In this document: positions 25,520-34,239 of the stretch, one piece after another | Layout of the letters: the number at the start of each line of letters is the position of its first letter | Position numbering within the stretch: position 1 is the first letter of the stretch | Source of the DNA: Candidatus Bariatricus faecipullorum | GTDB lineage: Bacteria; Bacillota; Clostridia; Lachnospirales; Lachnospiraceae | Direction of reading: 5' to 3' | NCBI GenBank assembly: GCA_019118525.1 | Contig: DWYV01000022.1 | Span: 1-64,000 of the forward strand | Length of the DNA: 64,000 bases | The notes under the pieces: model-generated | The model's database searches: none | Told to the model about the DNA's origin: nothing | The model's input: the letters and a program-made list of their open reading frames with translations, nothing else | Program-made: the position numbers and the translations under genes

Positions 25520-26053
25520 ATGATGAAAGTACCTGTACTGGAAACAGAAAGACTTCTGCTCCGGCCTCTGTCTCTGGAGGATGCGGAAGAAATTTTTCAA
25601 AACTGGACCAGCGACCCGGAGGTAGCCCGGTTTATGCGCTGGAATACGCACCAGAGCGTGGAGGATACCAGAGAATGGCTCCGGTCCGAGCTGGACGACC
25701 CTCTCTCCCCTTCCTGCTATGACTGGGGGTTTGTCTGCAAGACTGACGGAAGACTGATTGGCTCCGGCGGCCTGGTGTTTCAGGAACAGAAAGGCATGTA
25801 TGAACTGGGGTATAATCTGATGAAAAAATACTGGAATCAGGGTCTCGCCACAGAGGCCGCCCGGGAAATCGTCCGGTACGCCCTGGAAGACCTGGGACAG
25901 ACACAGCTCTTCTGCTGTCACGCAAAAGAAAACCCTGCCTCCGGCAGGGTAATGGAAAAAGCCGGGTTCGTCTACCAGCAGGATGGAGAATACTCCAAGC
26001 TGGATAACTCCCGGCATTTTGAGACAAAAGAATATATTCTGAATTGTCTCTGA
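25520..26053 (+). CDS. GNAT-family N-acetyltransferase (RimJ/RimL-like)
   Basis: A 177-residue protein beginning with the LETERLLLRPLSLEDAEEIF motif common in RimJ/RimL-type acetyltransferases. The acetyl-CoA-binding core is ELGYNLMKKYWNQGLATEAAREIV (residues ~93-116), and the C-terminal NPASGRVMEKAGF motif is at about 136-148. The substrate is unknown: protein N-termini or small amines are possible. GGAGG lies just upstream. Two adjacent ATG codons could serve as start, and the second has better spacing. It is probably co-transcribed with tetR and ends at the palindrome 26063-26096. Confidence 0.9.
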   Translation: MMKVPVLETERLLLRPLSLEDAEEIFQNWTSDPEVARFMRWNTHQSVEDTREWLRSELDDPLSPSCYDWGFVCKTDGRLIGSGGLVFQEQKGMYELGYNLMKKYWNQGLATEAAREIVRYALEDLGQTQLFCCHAKENPASGRVMEKAGFVYQQDGEYSKLDNSRHFETKEYILNCL

Positions 26054-26062
26054 TTTGTAGTC

Positions 26063-26096
26063 GGGGACGGGTACCGGCTGGCCGGTACCCGTCCCC
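26063..26096. repeat. Palindromic repeat, family A, copy 3 (perfect 16-bp arms)
   Basis: GGGGACGGGTACCGGC and its exact complement surround a 2-nt TG centre. It lies in the 49-nt gap between the convergent GNAT and nifJ stop codons, as copy 2 lies between pyrC and eda. The core is identical to copy 2, while the outer AATTGTA arms are missing. Confidence 0.95.
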
Positions 26097-26102
26097 AATG
26101 GA

Positions 26103-29100
26103 TTATTTGTAGAGTTCTACAAGTTTCTTCAGATATTCGTATCTCTCTTTTGCTTCGCTTTCGTTTCTGCCAAACAGAACTTCTGCTTTTTCCGGATTGG
26201 AACGTACAAGAGAATTGTAACGAACTTCTCCGTTCAGGAAGTCTTTGTAGCCTTCCATGTTCGGCTCTTTGCTGTCGAGAGTAAACTTGCCGCCTTCTGC
26301 TGCCGGATTGAACCGGAAGTTGTTCCAGTATCCGCATTCTACAGCAAGCTGCTCTTCTGTCTGGGCCTTGCTCATACCTTTCTTAATTCCGTGGTTGATA
26401 CACGGAGCGTAAGCGATGATGAGTGACGGTCCCGGATAAGCTTCTGCCTCAGAGATAGCTTTTACAGTCTGATTGAAGTCAGCGCCCATTGCAATCTGTG
26501 CAACGTATACGTAGCCGTAGCTCATTGCAATTCCTGCAAGGTCTTTCTTCTTGGTTTCTTTTCCGCCTGCAGCAAACTGTGCAACAGCACCAGTCTTGGT
26601 AGCCTTGGAGGACTGTCCGCCGGTGTTGGAGTAAACCTCGGTATCGAATACCATGATGTTGATATCCTTGCCGCTTGCAAGTACGTGGTCAACACCGCCG
26701 AATCCGATATCGTAAGCCCATCCGTCTCCACCGAATACCCACTGGGATTTCTTTGCAAGGAAGTCTTTGTTCTTTACGATTTCCTGGCAAACCGGGCAGT
26801 CGCAGCCTTCCAGTGCGGCAACCAGTTTATCAGTAGCGGTTCCGTTGGTAGCTCCGCAGGAGAAAGTATCCAGCCATTCCTGGCATGCTGCTTTCACTTC
26901 GTCGCTTGCCTTGTCGGAATCTTTTACGGACTCCACTTTTTCTTTCAGGCCGTCACGGATAGCTTTCTGTGCAAGAAGCATACCATATCCAAACTCAGCG
27001 TTGTCTTCGAACAGAGAGTTGGACCATGCCGGACCTTTGCCCTCAGCGTTTACGGTGTACGGAGTGGACGGTGAGGAGTTGCCCCAGATGGAGGAACATC
27101 CTGTTGCGTTCGCAATGTACATTCTGTCACCGAACAGCTGGGTAATCAGTTTTGCGTAAGGTGTCTCACCACATCCTGCGCAGGCTCCGGAGAACTCAAG
27201 CAGCGGCTGTTTGAACTGAGAACCTTTTACTGTATTTTCTTTGAATTTTGCAACTACTTCGGGTTTTACCGGAATCTCTGTTCCGAAATCGAAGTATACC
27301 TGCTCGCCTGCATTTTCTTCCATGTTGCCCATAACGAGAGCTTTCTCGCCCTTCTTGCCCGGGCATACATTTGCACAGGAACCGCAGCCTGTACAGTCAT
27401 ATGCGGAAACAGTCATGGTAAACTTCATTCCCGGCATTCCAATCATATCCAGAGTCTTCAGGCCTTCCGGTGCCTTGGCTGCTTCTTCTTCTGTCAGCGC
27501 AACCGGACGGATTACTGCGTGCGGGCAGACATATGCACAACGGTTACACTGGATACAGTTGTCCGGATTCCAAATCGGAATATCTACTGCAATACCACGT
27601 TTCTCGTATGCAGCTGTTCCGGACGGAGTAGAGCCGTCTACATAATCCTTGAATGCGGAAACCGGCAGGGAGTATCCTTCCTGTGCGTTTACCTTGGACT
27701 GGATGTTCTTAACGAATGCAACAGCGTCTTCTCTTCCGCCTTTTACTTCCGGTGTGAACAGTCCTTCATCCGGGCATTCTTTCCAGCTTTCCGGAACCTG
27801 TACTTCGTGTACCTGTTTTGCACCTGCATCGATAGCATCGTAGTTCATCTGTACAATCTTGTCACCTTTTCTTCCGTAGGTTGCTTTTGCAGCCTTCTTC
27901 ATCAGGTCGATTGCTTCCTCTTCCGGAATGATGTTGGCAAGTTTGAAGAATGCAGACTGAAGAACGGTGTTGATACGTCCGCCAAGTCCGATTTCCTTAC
28001 CAATCTTAATACCGTCGATGGTGTAGAACTTGATATTGTGGTTTGCGATAAATGCTTTTACCTGTCCCGGAAGGTGCTTGTCCAGTCCTTCCATATCCCA
28101 CGGACAGTTCAGCAGGAATGTACCGCCGTCTACCAGTTCCTGAACCATGTTGTATTTATTTACATAGGACGGATTATGACAGGCAACAAAGTTTGCTTTC
28201 TTAATCAGGTATGTAGATTTAATCGGTTTCTTACCAAAACGCAGGTGGGACATGGTTACACCACCGGATTTTTTGGAGTCATAATCAAAGTATGCCTGTG
28301 CATACATGTCTGTATTGTCACCGATAATCTTGATGGAGTTCTTGTTTGCGCCTACAGTACCGTCAGCTCCCAGTCCCCAGAACTTGCAGTTGATGGTTCC
28401 TTCCGGAGTGGTAACAATCTGCTCGCCCTCATCCAGGGAAAGTCCGGTTACATCGTCCACGATACCGATGGTGAATCTTGCTTTATCTACGTTGTTGTAA
28501 ACAGCTACAATCTGTGCCGGTGTGGTGTCTTTGGAGCCAAGTCCGTAACGTCCGGAGTTAATCTTAACACTGTCGAACTTCGTTCCTTTCAGTGCTGCAA
28601 CAACATCCAGGTAAAGAGGCTCGCCCAGAGCGCCCGGCTCTTTTGTTCTGTCTAATACATTAATTACCTTTACGCTGTCCGGGATGGCATCAATCAGTGC
28701 GGATGCGCAGAACGGTCTGTAAAGACGAACTTTTACAACACCGACTTTCTTTCCGGCTGCCATCAGGTAATCGATGGTCTCGTCGATGGTATCACATACG
28801 GAACCCATTGCAATGATAACGCTCTCTGCATCTTCTGCTCCGTAGTAGTTGAACAGTTTGTAATCTGTACCAATCTTTGCATTTACTTTGTCCATGTATT
28901 CCTGAACGATTGCCGGCATGGCATCGTAGAACGGATTACATGCTTCACGTGCCTGGAAGAAGATATCCGGGTTCTGTGCAGAACCTCTCTGGCACGGATG
29001 GTTCGGGTTCAGTGCATGTTTACGGAATGCATCGATGGCATCCATGTCTACCAGGTCCGCCAGGTCATCGTAATCCCATGTCTCAATTTTCTGAATTTCG

Positions 29101-29633
29101 TGGGATGTACGGAAACCGTCGAAGAAATTGATAAACGGAAGGCGTCCCTTGATGGCTGCGCAGTGTGCAACCGGTGTCAGGTCCATAACTTCCTGTACAC
29201 TGGATTCGCAGAGCATTGCACATCCGGTCTGACGACAGGCATAAATATCGGAGTGGTCTCCGAAAATGGATAATGCATGGCTTGCAAGAGCACGGGCGGA
29301 TACATTAAATACACCCGGCAGCTGCTCGCCGGCAATCTTATACAGGTTCGGAATCATAAGAAGTAGTCCCTGGGAAGCCGTGTAGGTTGTGGTCAGGGCA
29401 CCTGCGGAAAGAGAACCGTGTACAGCTCCTGCAGCTCCTGCCTCGGACTGCATTTCAGTAATCTGCACTTCCTGTCCGAAAATATTCTTTCTCCCCTGGG
29501 TAGCCCACTCATCGCTGGCTTCCGCCATGGGAGATGACGGGGTAATCGGGTAGATAGCAGCAACATCAGTATAAGCATATGATGCATGAGCGGCTGCATG
29601 ATTACCATCCATGGTCTTCATTGTTCTTGCCAT
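26103..29633 (-). CDS. nifJ: Pyruvate:ferredoxin (flavodoxin) oxidoreductase
   Basis: This single-chain, 1176-residue enzyme converts pyruvate and CoA to acetyl-CoA, CO2 and reduced ferredoxin, the central fermentative step. Domains in order: TPP-pyrimidine domain with YPITPSSPMAE (~30), transketolase-C-like domain (~260-400), gamma domain (~420-630), two [4Fe-4S] motifs CIQCNRCAYVCPH and CTGCGSCANVCPG (~690-760), and TPP-binding domain with CAGCGETPYAKL and GGDGWAYDIGFGG (~815-970). GGAGG precedes ATG 29633. It is monocistronic, with its own promoter and a palindrome at its 3' end. Confidence 0.97.
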   Translation of the reverse strand: MARTMKTMDGNHAAAHASYAYTDVAAIYPITPSSPMAEASDEWATQGRKNIFGQEVQITEMQSEAGAAGAVHGSLSAGALTTTYTASQGLLLMIPNLYKIAGEQLPGVFNVSARALASHALSIFGDHSDIYACRQTGCAMLCESSVQEVMDLTPVAHCAAIKGRLPFINFFDGFRTSHEIQKIETWDYDDLADLVDMDAIDAFRKHALNPNHPCQRGSAQNPDIFFQAREACNPFYDAMPAIVQEYMDKVNAKIGTDYKLFNYYGAEDAESVIIAMGSVCDTIDETIDYLMAAGKKVGVVKVRLYRPFCASALIDAIPDSVKVINVLDRTKEPGALGEPLYLDVVAALKGTKFDSVKINSGRYGLGSKDTTPAQIVAVYNNVDKARFTIGIVDDVTGLSLDEGEQIVTTPEGTINCKFWGLGADGTVGANKNSIKIIGDNTDMYAQAYFDYDSKKSGGVTMSHLRFGKKPIKSTYLIKKANFVACHNPSYVNKYNMVQELVDGGTFLLNCPWDMEGLDKHLPGQVKAFIANHNIKFYTIDGIKIGKEIGLGGRINTVLQSAFFKLANIIPEEEAIDLMKKAAKATYGRKGDKIVQMNYDAIDAGAKQVHEVQVPESWKECPDEGLFTPEVKGGREDAVAFVKNIQSKVNAQEGYSLPVSAFKDYVDGSTPSGTAAYEKRGIAVDIPIWNPDNCIQCNRCAYVCPHAVIRPVALTEEEAAKAPEGLKTLDMIGMPGMKFTMTVSAYDCTGCGSCANVCPGKKGEKALVMGNMEENAGEQVYFDFGTEIPVKPEVVAKFKENTVKGSQFKQPLLEFSGACAGCGETPYAKLITQLFGDRMYIANATGCSSIWGNSSPSTPYTVNAEGKGPAWSNSLFEDNAEFGYGMLLAQKAIRDGLKEKVESVKDSDKASDEVKAACQEWLDTFSCGATNGTATDKLVAALEGCDCPVCQEIVKNKDFLAKKSQWVFGGDGWAYDIGFGGVDHVLASGKDINIMVFDTEVYSNTGGQSSKATKTGAVAQFAAGGKETKKKDLAGIAMSYGYVYVAQIAMGADFNQTVKAISEAEAYPGPSLIIAYAPCINHGIKKGMSKAQTEEQLAVECGYWNNFRFNPAAEGGKFTLDSKEPNMEGYKDFLNGEVRYNSLVRSNPEKAEVLFGRNESEAKERYEYLKKLVELYK

Positions 29634-29690
29634 TTCTTGTTCCTCCTTAATATTTGTGTCAATGTTTCACATATATTCACATATATCTTA

Positions 29691-29719
29691 ATTATAGTCC
29701 CTGAAAAATGAAAAGTCCA
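29691..29719 (-). promoter_or_regulatory. Promoter of nifJ
   Basis: TGGACT (29719-29714) and TATAAT (29696-29691) are separated by 17 nt on the minus strand. The leader contains a direct repeat ATATATGTGAA/ATATATGTGAA (about 29663-29687), which could bind a redox or fermentation regulator; this is inferred. Confidence 0.75.
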
Positions 29720-29766
29720 GAATTTTTCCCGGAGATATTGTTCCTTTTAAAGTGCACTCATATGTG

Positions 29767-29811
29767 AAAAACCGGCTGATTTATGCTCGCATAAAAATCA
29801 GCCGGTTTTTT
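29767..29811. terminator. Bidirectional intrinsic terminator between nifJ promoter and lgt
   Basis: AAAAACCGGCTGATTT and AAATCAGCCGGTTTTT form a 16-bp stem with a 12-nt loop. T-runs are available on both strands. It ends leftward transcription from the ychF-lgt unit before nifJ. Confidence 0.9.
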
Positions 29812-29820
29812 GCATATGTA

Positions 29821-29902
29821 GTGCCTGCCGTCGAATGAGCAAAGAAGCGGCCGCAAGGCCGCAGTTAGTCCGTCAGGACGGCTTTGTGAATGACGCAGGC
29901 AC
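29821..29902. repeat. 82-nt structured repeat, family B, copy 1
   Basis: A terminal stem GTGCCTGC/GCAGGCAC, an inner GCAAAG/CTTTGT pair, and two short hairpins (GCGGCC-GCAA-GGCCGC and CCGTC-AG-GACGG) give a cloverleaf-like fold. A second copy starts 37 nt further on with about three differences in 81 nt. It lies downstream of lgt. I do not recognise it as a known RNA family. Confidence 0.85.
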
Positions 29903-29938
29903 TGGCTGTGCACTTTTCCAGGTCCCCTGCACATTCAC

Positions 29939-30019
29939 TGCCTGCCGTCGAATGAGCAAAGAAGCGGCCGCGAGGCCGCAGTGAGTCCGTCAGGACGGCT
30001 TTGCGAATGACGCAGGCAC
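29939..30019. repeat. 82-nt structured repeat, family B, copy 2
   Basis: A near-identical direct repeat of 29821-29902. The differences are in the GCAA loop (now GCGA), at GTTAG to GTGAG, and at TTGTG to TTGCG; all keep the stems intact or lie in loops. It ends 11 nt before the lgt stop codon. The 36-nt spacer between copies contains TGTGCA...TGCACA arms. Confidence 0.85.
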
Positions 30020-30030
30020 GCTGCCCGCTC

Positions 30031-30945
30031 TCACCGCATCCCGCCCTTCTGCCCTCTCCACATTCGTTTCTGCCGCGACCAGTGCATCCTGTTTTTTCCC
30101 GTATCCAGCCGGTTGTAGATAATCAGAATCACTGACAGGACCACCAGCGCCGCCGATACCACCTGGGAAACCGGCCAGCCCGTAACAGGCATCAGAAGCT
30201 GGTCCGTCCGCAGGCCCTCCAGGCAGAACCGGCCTGCCCCGTATCCGCACAGATACATCAGAAAAACTTCGCCGGAAAATTTCCGGTGTCTGCGGTACAG
30301 AAGCAGCACGGCAAGCAGAAGAAGGCACCACACCGATTCATAAAAAAATACCGGGTGGGCCTGGATATACCGGACGCCGTCCTCTTCCATGATATGATTG
30401 CGCATCCGCTCCGAAACGTCGCTCATCCGCACGGCGTCCAGGGGGAGCCGCATGGCAAACAGACTGTCCGTGTACTCTCCGAAGGCTTCCCGGTTAAAAA
30501 AATCCCCCCACCGGCCAATGGCCTGTCCTGCCGCAAGACCAGGGCAGGCCGTATCCAGCACAAGGGGAAGGGAAAGCTTTTTTACGGCGCATACTGCCAG
30601 GACGGCCAGAAAACCGCCGAGAATGCCGCCGTAAATGGCCAGTCCGCCTTCCCGGATATGGAAAATATCCGCCGGACTGTCCTTATACAGCTCCCAGTTA
30701 AAAACGATATAATACATCCGGGCCCCCACCAGTGCGGCGGGCACGGCAAAAACAACCAGTTCCAGATAGTCTTCCGCATTCTGCCTAATCCGCCGTGCTT
30801 CCAGCAGGACGATACCAGTCCCGACCAGAATTCCCAGACCTGTCAGAATCCCGTAAAAAGTGATTTCAAATCCAAATATCGAAATCCCCCGTCCCACATG
30901 GTTCAGATAAATCCCCAGATGGGGAAAGCTGATGCTTTCCGTCAT
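30031..30945 (-). CDS. lgt: Prolipoprotein diacylglyceryl transferase
   Basis: This membrane enzyme transfers diacylglycerol from phosphatidylglycerol to the lipobox cysteine of prolipoproteins. About seven hydrophobic helices are present. The Lgt signature appears as GQAIGRWGDFFNREAFG near residue 140, with the HPVFFYES motif near 197 and GRFCLEGLRTD near 240. Its 304 residues are typical, with a basic C-terminal tail. GGAGGAGCT precedes ATG 30945. It follows ychF by 14 nt and shares its promoter. Confidence 0.95.
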   Translation of the reverse strand: MTESISFPHLGIYLNHVGRGISIFGFEITFYGILTGLGILVGTGIVLLEARRIRQNAEDYLELVVFAVPAALVGARMYYIVFNWELYKDSPADIFHIREGGLAIYGGILGGFLAVLAVCAVKKLSLPLVLDTACPGLAAGQAIGRWGDFFNREAFGEYTDSLFAMRLPLDAVRMSDVSERMRNHIMEEDGVRYIQAHPVFFYESVWCLLLLAVLLLYRRHRKFSGEVFLMYLCGYGAGRFCLEGLRTDQLLMPVTGWPVSQVVSAALVVLSVILIIYNRLDTGKNRMHWSRQKRMWRGQKGGMR

Positions 30946-30959
30946 AGCTCCTCCTGATA

Positions 30960-32060
30960 TCAGACATTAAAGCGGAACAGGATAATATCTCCGTCCTGCA
31001 CCACGTATTCTTTTCCTTCCAGCCTTACCAGTCCTTTATCCCTGGCTGCCGCGTAAGTTCCGCAGGCCATCAGGTCATCATAGGAAACCACCTCGGCCCG
31101 GATAAATCCTCTCTCAAAATCTGAATGAATCTTCCCGGCAGCCTGGGGCGCCTTTGTCCCTTTCTTAATTGTCCAGGCACGCACTTCCGGTTCGCCCGCT
31201 GTCAGGAAACTGATAAGTCCCAGAATGCGGTAGCTTGCCTTAATCAGTTTTTCCAGGCCGGATTCGGAAAGCCCCAGGTCTTCCAGGAACATCTTCTTTT
31301 CATCGTCTTCCAGTTCCGCAATTTCCTGCTCAATCTGCGCACATACCACAAAAACTTCGCAGTCTTCCTTTGCCGCGTATTCCCGCACTTCCTGCACATA
31401 ACTGCTGGACGCCCCGTCATCTGCCAGGTCATCCTCTTTTACATTGGCGGCAAAAATGACGGGCTTCGCGGTCAGAAGATTATAGCTTCCCAGCCATTCT
31501 GCCTCTTCCTCGTCCGCCAGGTCTGTAAAACTTTTTGCCAGCTTGCCCTCTTCAAGATGAGCTTTTAACCGTTCCATGAGCGCCAGTTCCTTCGCAATGG
31601 TTTTATCGTTTCTGGCCGCCCTTGTGGCTTTGGAAATCCGCCGTTCCAGAATCTCGATATCGGAAAAAATCAGTTCCAGGTTAATGGTCTCAATATCCCG
31701 CAGAGGGCTGATGCTTCCGTCCACGTGAACAATATTGCTGTCCTCAAAGCAGCGCACCACATGGACAATGGCATCCACTTCCCGGATATTCGCCAGGAAC
31801 TGGTTTCCCAGTCCCTCCCCTTTGGAGGCGCCTTTTACCAGTCCCGCAATATCTACAAATTCGATGGCCGCCGGAATGATTTTCTTTGTATGGTACATCT
31901 CTCCCAGCACGTCCAGCCGCTCATCCGGCACAGTTACCACGCCTACATTGGGGTCGATGGTACAGAACGGATAGTTTGCCGATTCTGCACCGGCCTTTGT
32001 CAGGGAATTAAATAAGGTACTTTTTCCTACATTTGGAAGGCCCACGATTCCTAATTTCAT
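30960..32060 (-). CDS. ychF: Ribosome-binding ATPase YchF (Obg family)
   Basis: An Obg-family P-loop protein that prefers ATP. G1 is [12 protein letters not shown] (residues ~6-17), followed by a coiled-coil insertion (~130-200), a G4-like NVKE in place of NKxD, and a C-terminal TGS domain with [22 protein letters not shown]. The start is placed at ATG 32060 ([14 protein letters not shown]). An upstream in-frame ATG at 32072 abuts the ribosome binding site. Known homologues bind ribosomes and respond to oxidative stress. A leader hairpin can pair with the ribosome binding site. Confidence 0.95.
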   Translation of the reverse strand: MKLGIVGLPNVGKSTLFNSLTKAGAESANYPFCTIDPNVGVVTVPDERLDVLGEMYHTKKIIPAAIEFVDIAGLVKGASKGEGLGNQFLANIREVDAIVHVVRCFEDSNIVHVDGSISPLRDIETINLELIFSDIEILERRISKATRAARNDKTIAKELALMERLKAHLEEGKLAKSFTDLADEEEAEWLGSYNLLTAKPVIFAANVKEDDLADDGASSSYVQEVREYAAKEDCEVFVVCAQIEQEIAELEDDEKKMFLEDLGLSESGLEKLIKASYRILGLISFLTAGEPEVRAWTIKKGTKAPQAAGKIHSDFERGFIRAEVVSYDDLMACGTYAAARDKGLVRLEGKEYVVQDGDIILFRFNV

Positions 32061-32120
32061 GTATCTCTGCATCTCCTTTATGCTTATCATTGTTTTCAGG
32101 TTTTCCCTATGATATACGAA

Positions 32121-32143
32121 CTCCTTTCCCGCTCAGAAAGGAG
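32121..32143 (-). promoter_or_regulatory. Leader hairpin of ychF with anti-Shine-Dalgarno arm
   Basis: In the minus-strand RNA, CTCCTTTC and GAAAGGAG form a perfect 8-bp stem with a 7-nt loop. The CTCCTTT arm is also exactly complementary to the real ribosome binding site AAAGGAG of ychF (32079-32073), so two exclusive folds are possible. Confidence 0.55.
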
Positions 32144-32159
32144 CCCGACGCAACTACAG

Positions 32160-32188
32160 AGTATAGCATAAAGGCTCCGTTTTTTCAA
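32160..32188 (-). promoter_or_regulatory. Promoter of ychF-lgt
   Basis: TTGAAA (32188-32183) and TATACT (32165-32160) are 17 nt apart on the minus strand. This gives a leader of about 90 nt. Confidence 0.75.
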
Positions 32189-32492
32189 TTATAACCGGCA
32201 AATCTCCACAATTAGCATGTGCAAAAGTCAGGAAATGTATACCTGGCAGCTTCTGTGTCGTCCCAGTTCCTCATTCCTCATTTTCCGGCTCAGAAAGAAT
32301 AAGGTTTGCAAAATCCCTGAAAGTGTCGCCGCTTCGGGATTCCCCCTTTTCCAGCAGGTCAAAAAAACAGCCGGGTATTTCATGCAGTCTTAGATTTTTA
32401 CTGATACATGGTGCGCACCCTTTTTCGTGTCTCGTGGGATGCAACGGAAACTGCACGCCTCTTTCATTTTCCCGAAATATTCCGTATGAAAA
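32189..32492. other. Intergenic stretch without recognised genes
   Basis: It lies between the ychF promoter and the decarboxylase stub. A 61-codon minus-strand frame at 32271-32456 has no recognisable motif and no ribosome binding site. It could be the eroded tail of the pseudogene upstream. Nothing else was seen. Confidence 0.4.
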
Positions 32493-32735
32493 TTAAATTG
32501 TCATCCCCGCCCGTGCGGGTACTTCGCCCATACTTGCGGCATCTGAGCCAAATCCGCCGGAAAAGACGGTTTTTAACACACGCTTACTGGAGTTGCATTT
32601 CACGGAATACAAAAGGAAAACACTTGGGAACGCTGCCTTTAATCTGTTCATCTGCTTTAAAATCCCGTCTTCCGAATATAAATAAAAACTGTCATACCGC
32701 TTCGCTGTTTCTTTGATAGCGGTACTCATGTTCAT
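32493..32735 (-). pseudogene. 3'-truncated fold-type III PLP-dependent decarboxylase remnant
   Basis: The frame encodes 80 residues resembling the N-terminus of ornithine/diaminopimelate-type decarboxylases. The PLP-lysine motif is FLLYSVKCNS near residue 46, followed by GFGSDAASMGEV near 66. Intact enzymes have about 400 residues; here a stop follows directly and no later motif is found downstream. A good ribosome binding site (AAGGAG, 7 nt before ATG 32735) survives, so the decay is probably recent. It lies between the ychF promoter and the thiN 3' end. The original substrate cannot be told. Confidence 0.7.
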
Positions 32736-32858
32736 TGTTCTTCTCCTTCCGTGAAATTTATTTGTAATCGCCCGGACCTGCTTTTTGAACAGAGGCTGAA
32801 AAACGAAGGACAGATTCTGTAAGAGACAGCCTGGGCAAAATTACAGCAGTATGCGGCG

Positions 32859-32904
32859 AAAGCCGGTATGCGAAGGGAAAATGCCTTCCTGCCATACCGG
32901 CTTT
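32859..32904. terminator. Long hairpin after thiN
   Basis: AAAGCCGGTATG (32859-32870) and CATACCGGCTTT (32893-32904) form a 12-bp stem with an inner GAAGG/CCTTC pair. It follows the last gene of the priA...thiN operon. The T-run is short, so termination strength is uncertain. Confidence 0.65.
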
Positions 32905-32924
32905 GTGACTGTATTTATCTGCTT

Positions 32925-33575
32925 TTAATCCCGGGTCTGCATAATGACCAGCATTCCCTCGGAAAAATCAATCTTCACTTCTTCCTCGGCAAACTCGTTG
33001 CTCACGGTCAGGCTGTCGCAGGGTTTCAGTGTGTGATGCCGCAGCGGCCATTTCGTCCCTGTCAGGTTGAAGTCAAACACCGCTCCGTTCAGCGGGAAGA
33101 TGGAAAGATAGGGCCCGAAGGCCTCGGATTTCTTCAGGCTGCATGGTTTGTTCGTGACCCAGATTTTATCCCGCGGGTCCAGGATCCAGGCTTTCACGCC
33201 GGCCTCGCAGGCCACGGCCAGAGTCTGAATGTTGGCCCACAGATGGTCCACCCGTCCGCCGGTGGCTCCCAGGATGAGCATTTCCGAACTGCCAAGCGTC
33301 ATGGCCAGGCGGATTGCGATTTCCGTGTCCGACGCGTCTTTGATGGGATTGTACTCCCGGATGGAGACATGGGTTTCATTCCGGTAGTAGGAAATCACTT
33401 CCGGGTCTATGCTGTCAAAATCCCCCACAATGTACTGGGGCAGGATTCCGCGGCGGTAGAGAAACTCCAGTCCTTTGTCCACGCCAATGACGCAGGCTCC
33501 CTCGTTCTGCGCCATAATTTCTTCTGCAAACCCCTCGTCCAGCGCTCCCCCGCTGATAATTACGGCTTTACTCAT
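32925..33575 (-). CDS. thiN: Thiamine diphosphokinase
   Basis: This enzyme transfers pyrophosphate from ATP to thiamine to give thiamine diphosphate. Catalytic-domain motifs are GVDKGLEFLYRRGILP near 31, the metal-binding GDFDSID near 51, DASDTEIA near 78 and GATGGRVDHLWAN near 102. A C-terminal beta-sandwich thiamine-binding domain follows. Its 216 residues are typical. The start overlaps the rpe stop by 8 nt, indicating coupling. It is the last gene of the long priA operon. Confidence 0.94.
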   Translation of the reverse strand: MSKAVIISGGALDEGFAEEIMAQNEGACVIGVDKGLEFLYRRGILPQYIVGDFDSIDPEVISYYRNETHVSIREYNPIKDASDTEIAIRLAMTLGSSEMLILGATGGRVDHLWANIQTLAVACEAGVKAWILDPRDKIWVTNKPCSLKKSEAFGPYLSIFPLNGAVFDFNLTGTKWPLRHHTLKPCDSLTVSNEFAEEEVKIDFSEGMLVIMQTRD

Positions 33576-34239
33576 AGCGTTTTAAGATCTCCATAAATTT
33601 TTTTGTATTTTCTGCGGCGTCTCCTTTGAATGCGGCGGACCCGGCCACAATTACATTTGCTCCGGCATCCAGGACTTCTTCCACATTGGTAAGATAGACG
33701 CCTCCGTCCACCTGAATGTACTTGTCCGGCATGCCTGCTTCTTTCAGCATCTGCCGGGTTCTTCTCACTTTGTCCACTGTCTCGGGAATCAGCTTCTGCC
33801 CACCAAATCCGGGGTTCACGGTCATCACCAGAAACATTTCCGCCTTGTCCAGCAGCGGTTCCAGTACGGTCTCCGGCGTCTGGGGACGGATGGCAATTCC
33901 CGCCCGCATGCCGTACTCATGAATCCGGTTCAGTGTCTCCAGCGGAGAAGTCTCCTGACATGCCTCATAGTGTACCGTCAGAAAATCTGCGCCTGCCTGG
34001 GCAAACGCCTCCACATACCGGGCCGGCTCGGTAATCATCAGGTGGGTATCCATCACCTGGCCGGTTCCTTTCCGGATGGAGGCCAGCACCGGCATTCCAA
34101 AGGAAATGCTGGGCACGAAAAGGCCGTCCATTACATCAAAATGCAGCCACGCCGCCCCGTTTTCCTCGGTGTCTTTAATCTGCTCTCCCAGCCTGGTAAA
34201 GTCCGCGGATAAAATAGACGGTGACAAAATATACTCCAT
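33568..34239 (-). CDS. rpe: Ribulose-phosphate 3-epimerase
   Basis: This TIM-barrel enzyme interconverts ribulose 5-phosphate and xylulose 5-phosphate. Motifs: SPSILSADF (N-terminus), HFDVMDGLFVP near 33, HLMITEP near 66, VNPGFGGQ near 140 and VDGGV near 173. Its 223 residues are normal. Its ATG overlaps the rsgA stop as TAATG, behind AAAGGAGG. The order prkC-rsgA-rpe-thiN is conserved in Firmicutes. Confidence 0.96.
   Translation of the reverse strand: MEYILSPSILSADFTRLGEQIKDTEENGAAWLHFDVMDGLFVPSISFGMPVLASIRKGTGQVMDTHLMITEPARYVEAFAQAGADFLTVHYEACQETSPLETLNRIHEYGMRAGIAIRPQTPETVLEPLLDKAEMFLVMTVNPGFGGQKLIPETVDKVRRTRQMLKEAGMPDKYIQVDGGVYLTNVEEVLDAGANVIVAGSAAFKGDAAENTKKFMEILKRYE

Noticed and set aside
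29821..30019. Two direct repeats with a spacer, considered as a minimal CRISPR array
   Set aside because: Repeats are 82 nt with internal multi-stem structure, there are only two copies, and no cas genes are present.
32271..32456. 61-codon minus-strand frame as a small gene
   Set aside because: No ribosome binding site, no motif, and it sits in decayed sequence after a pseudogene.
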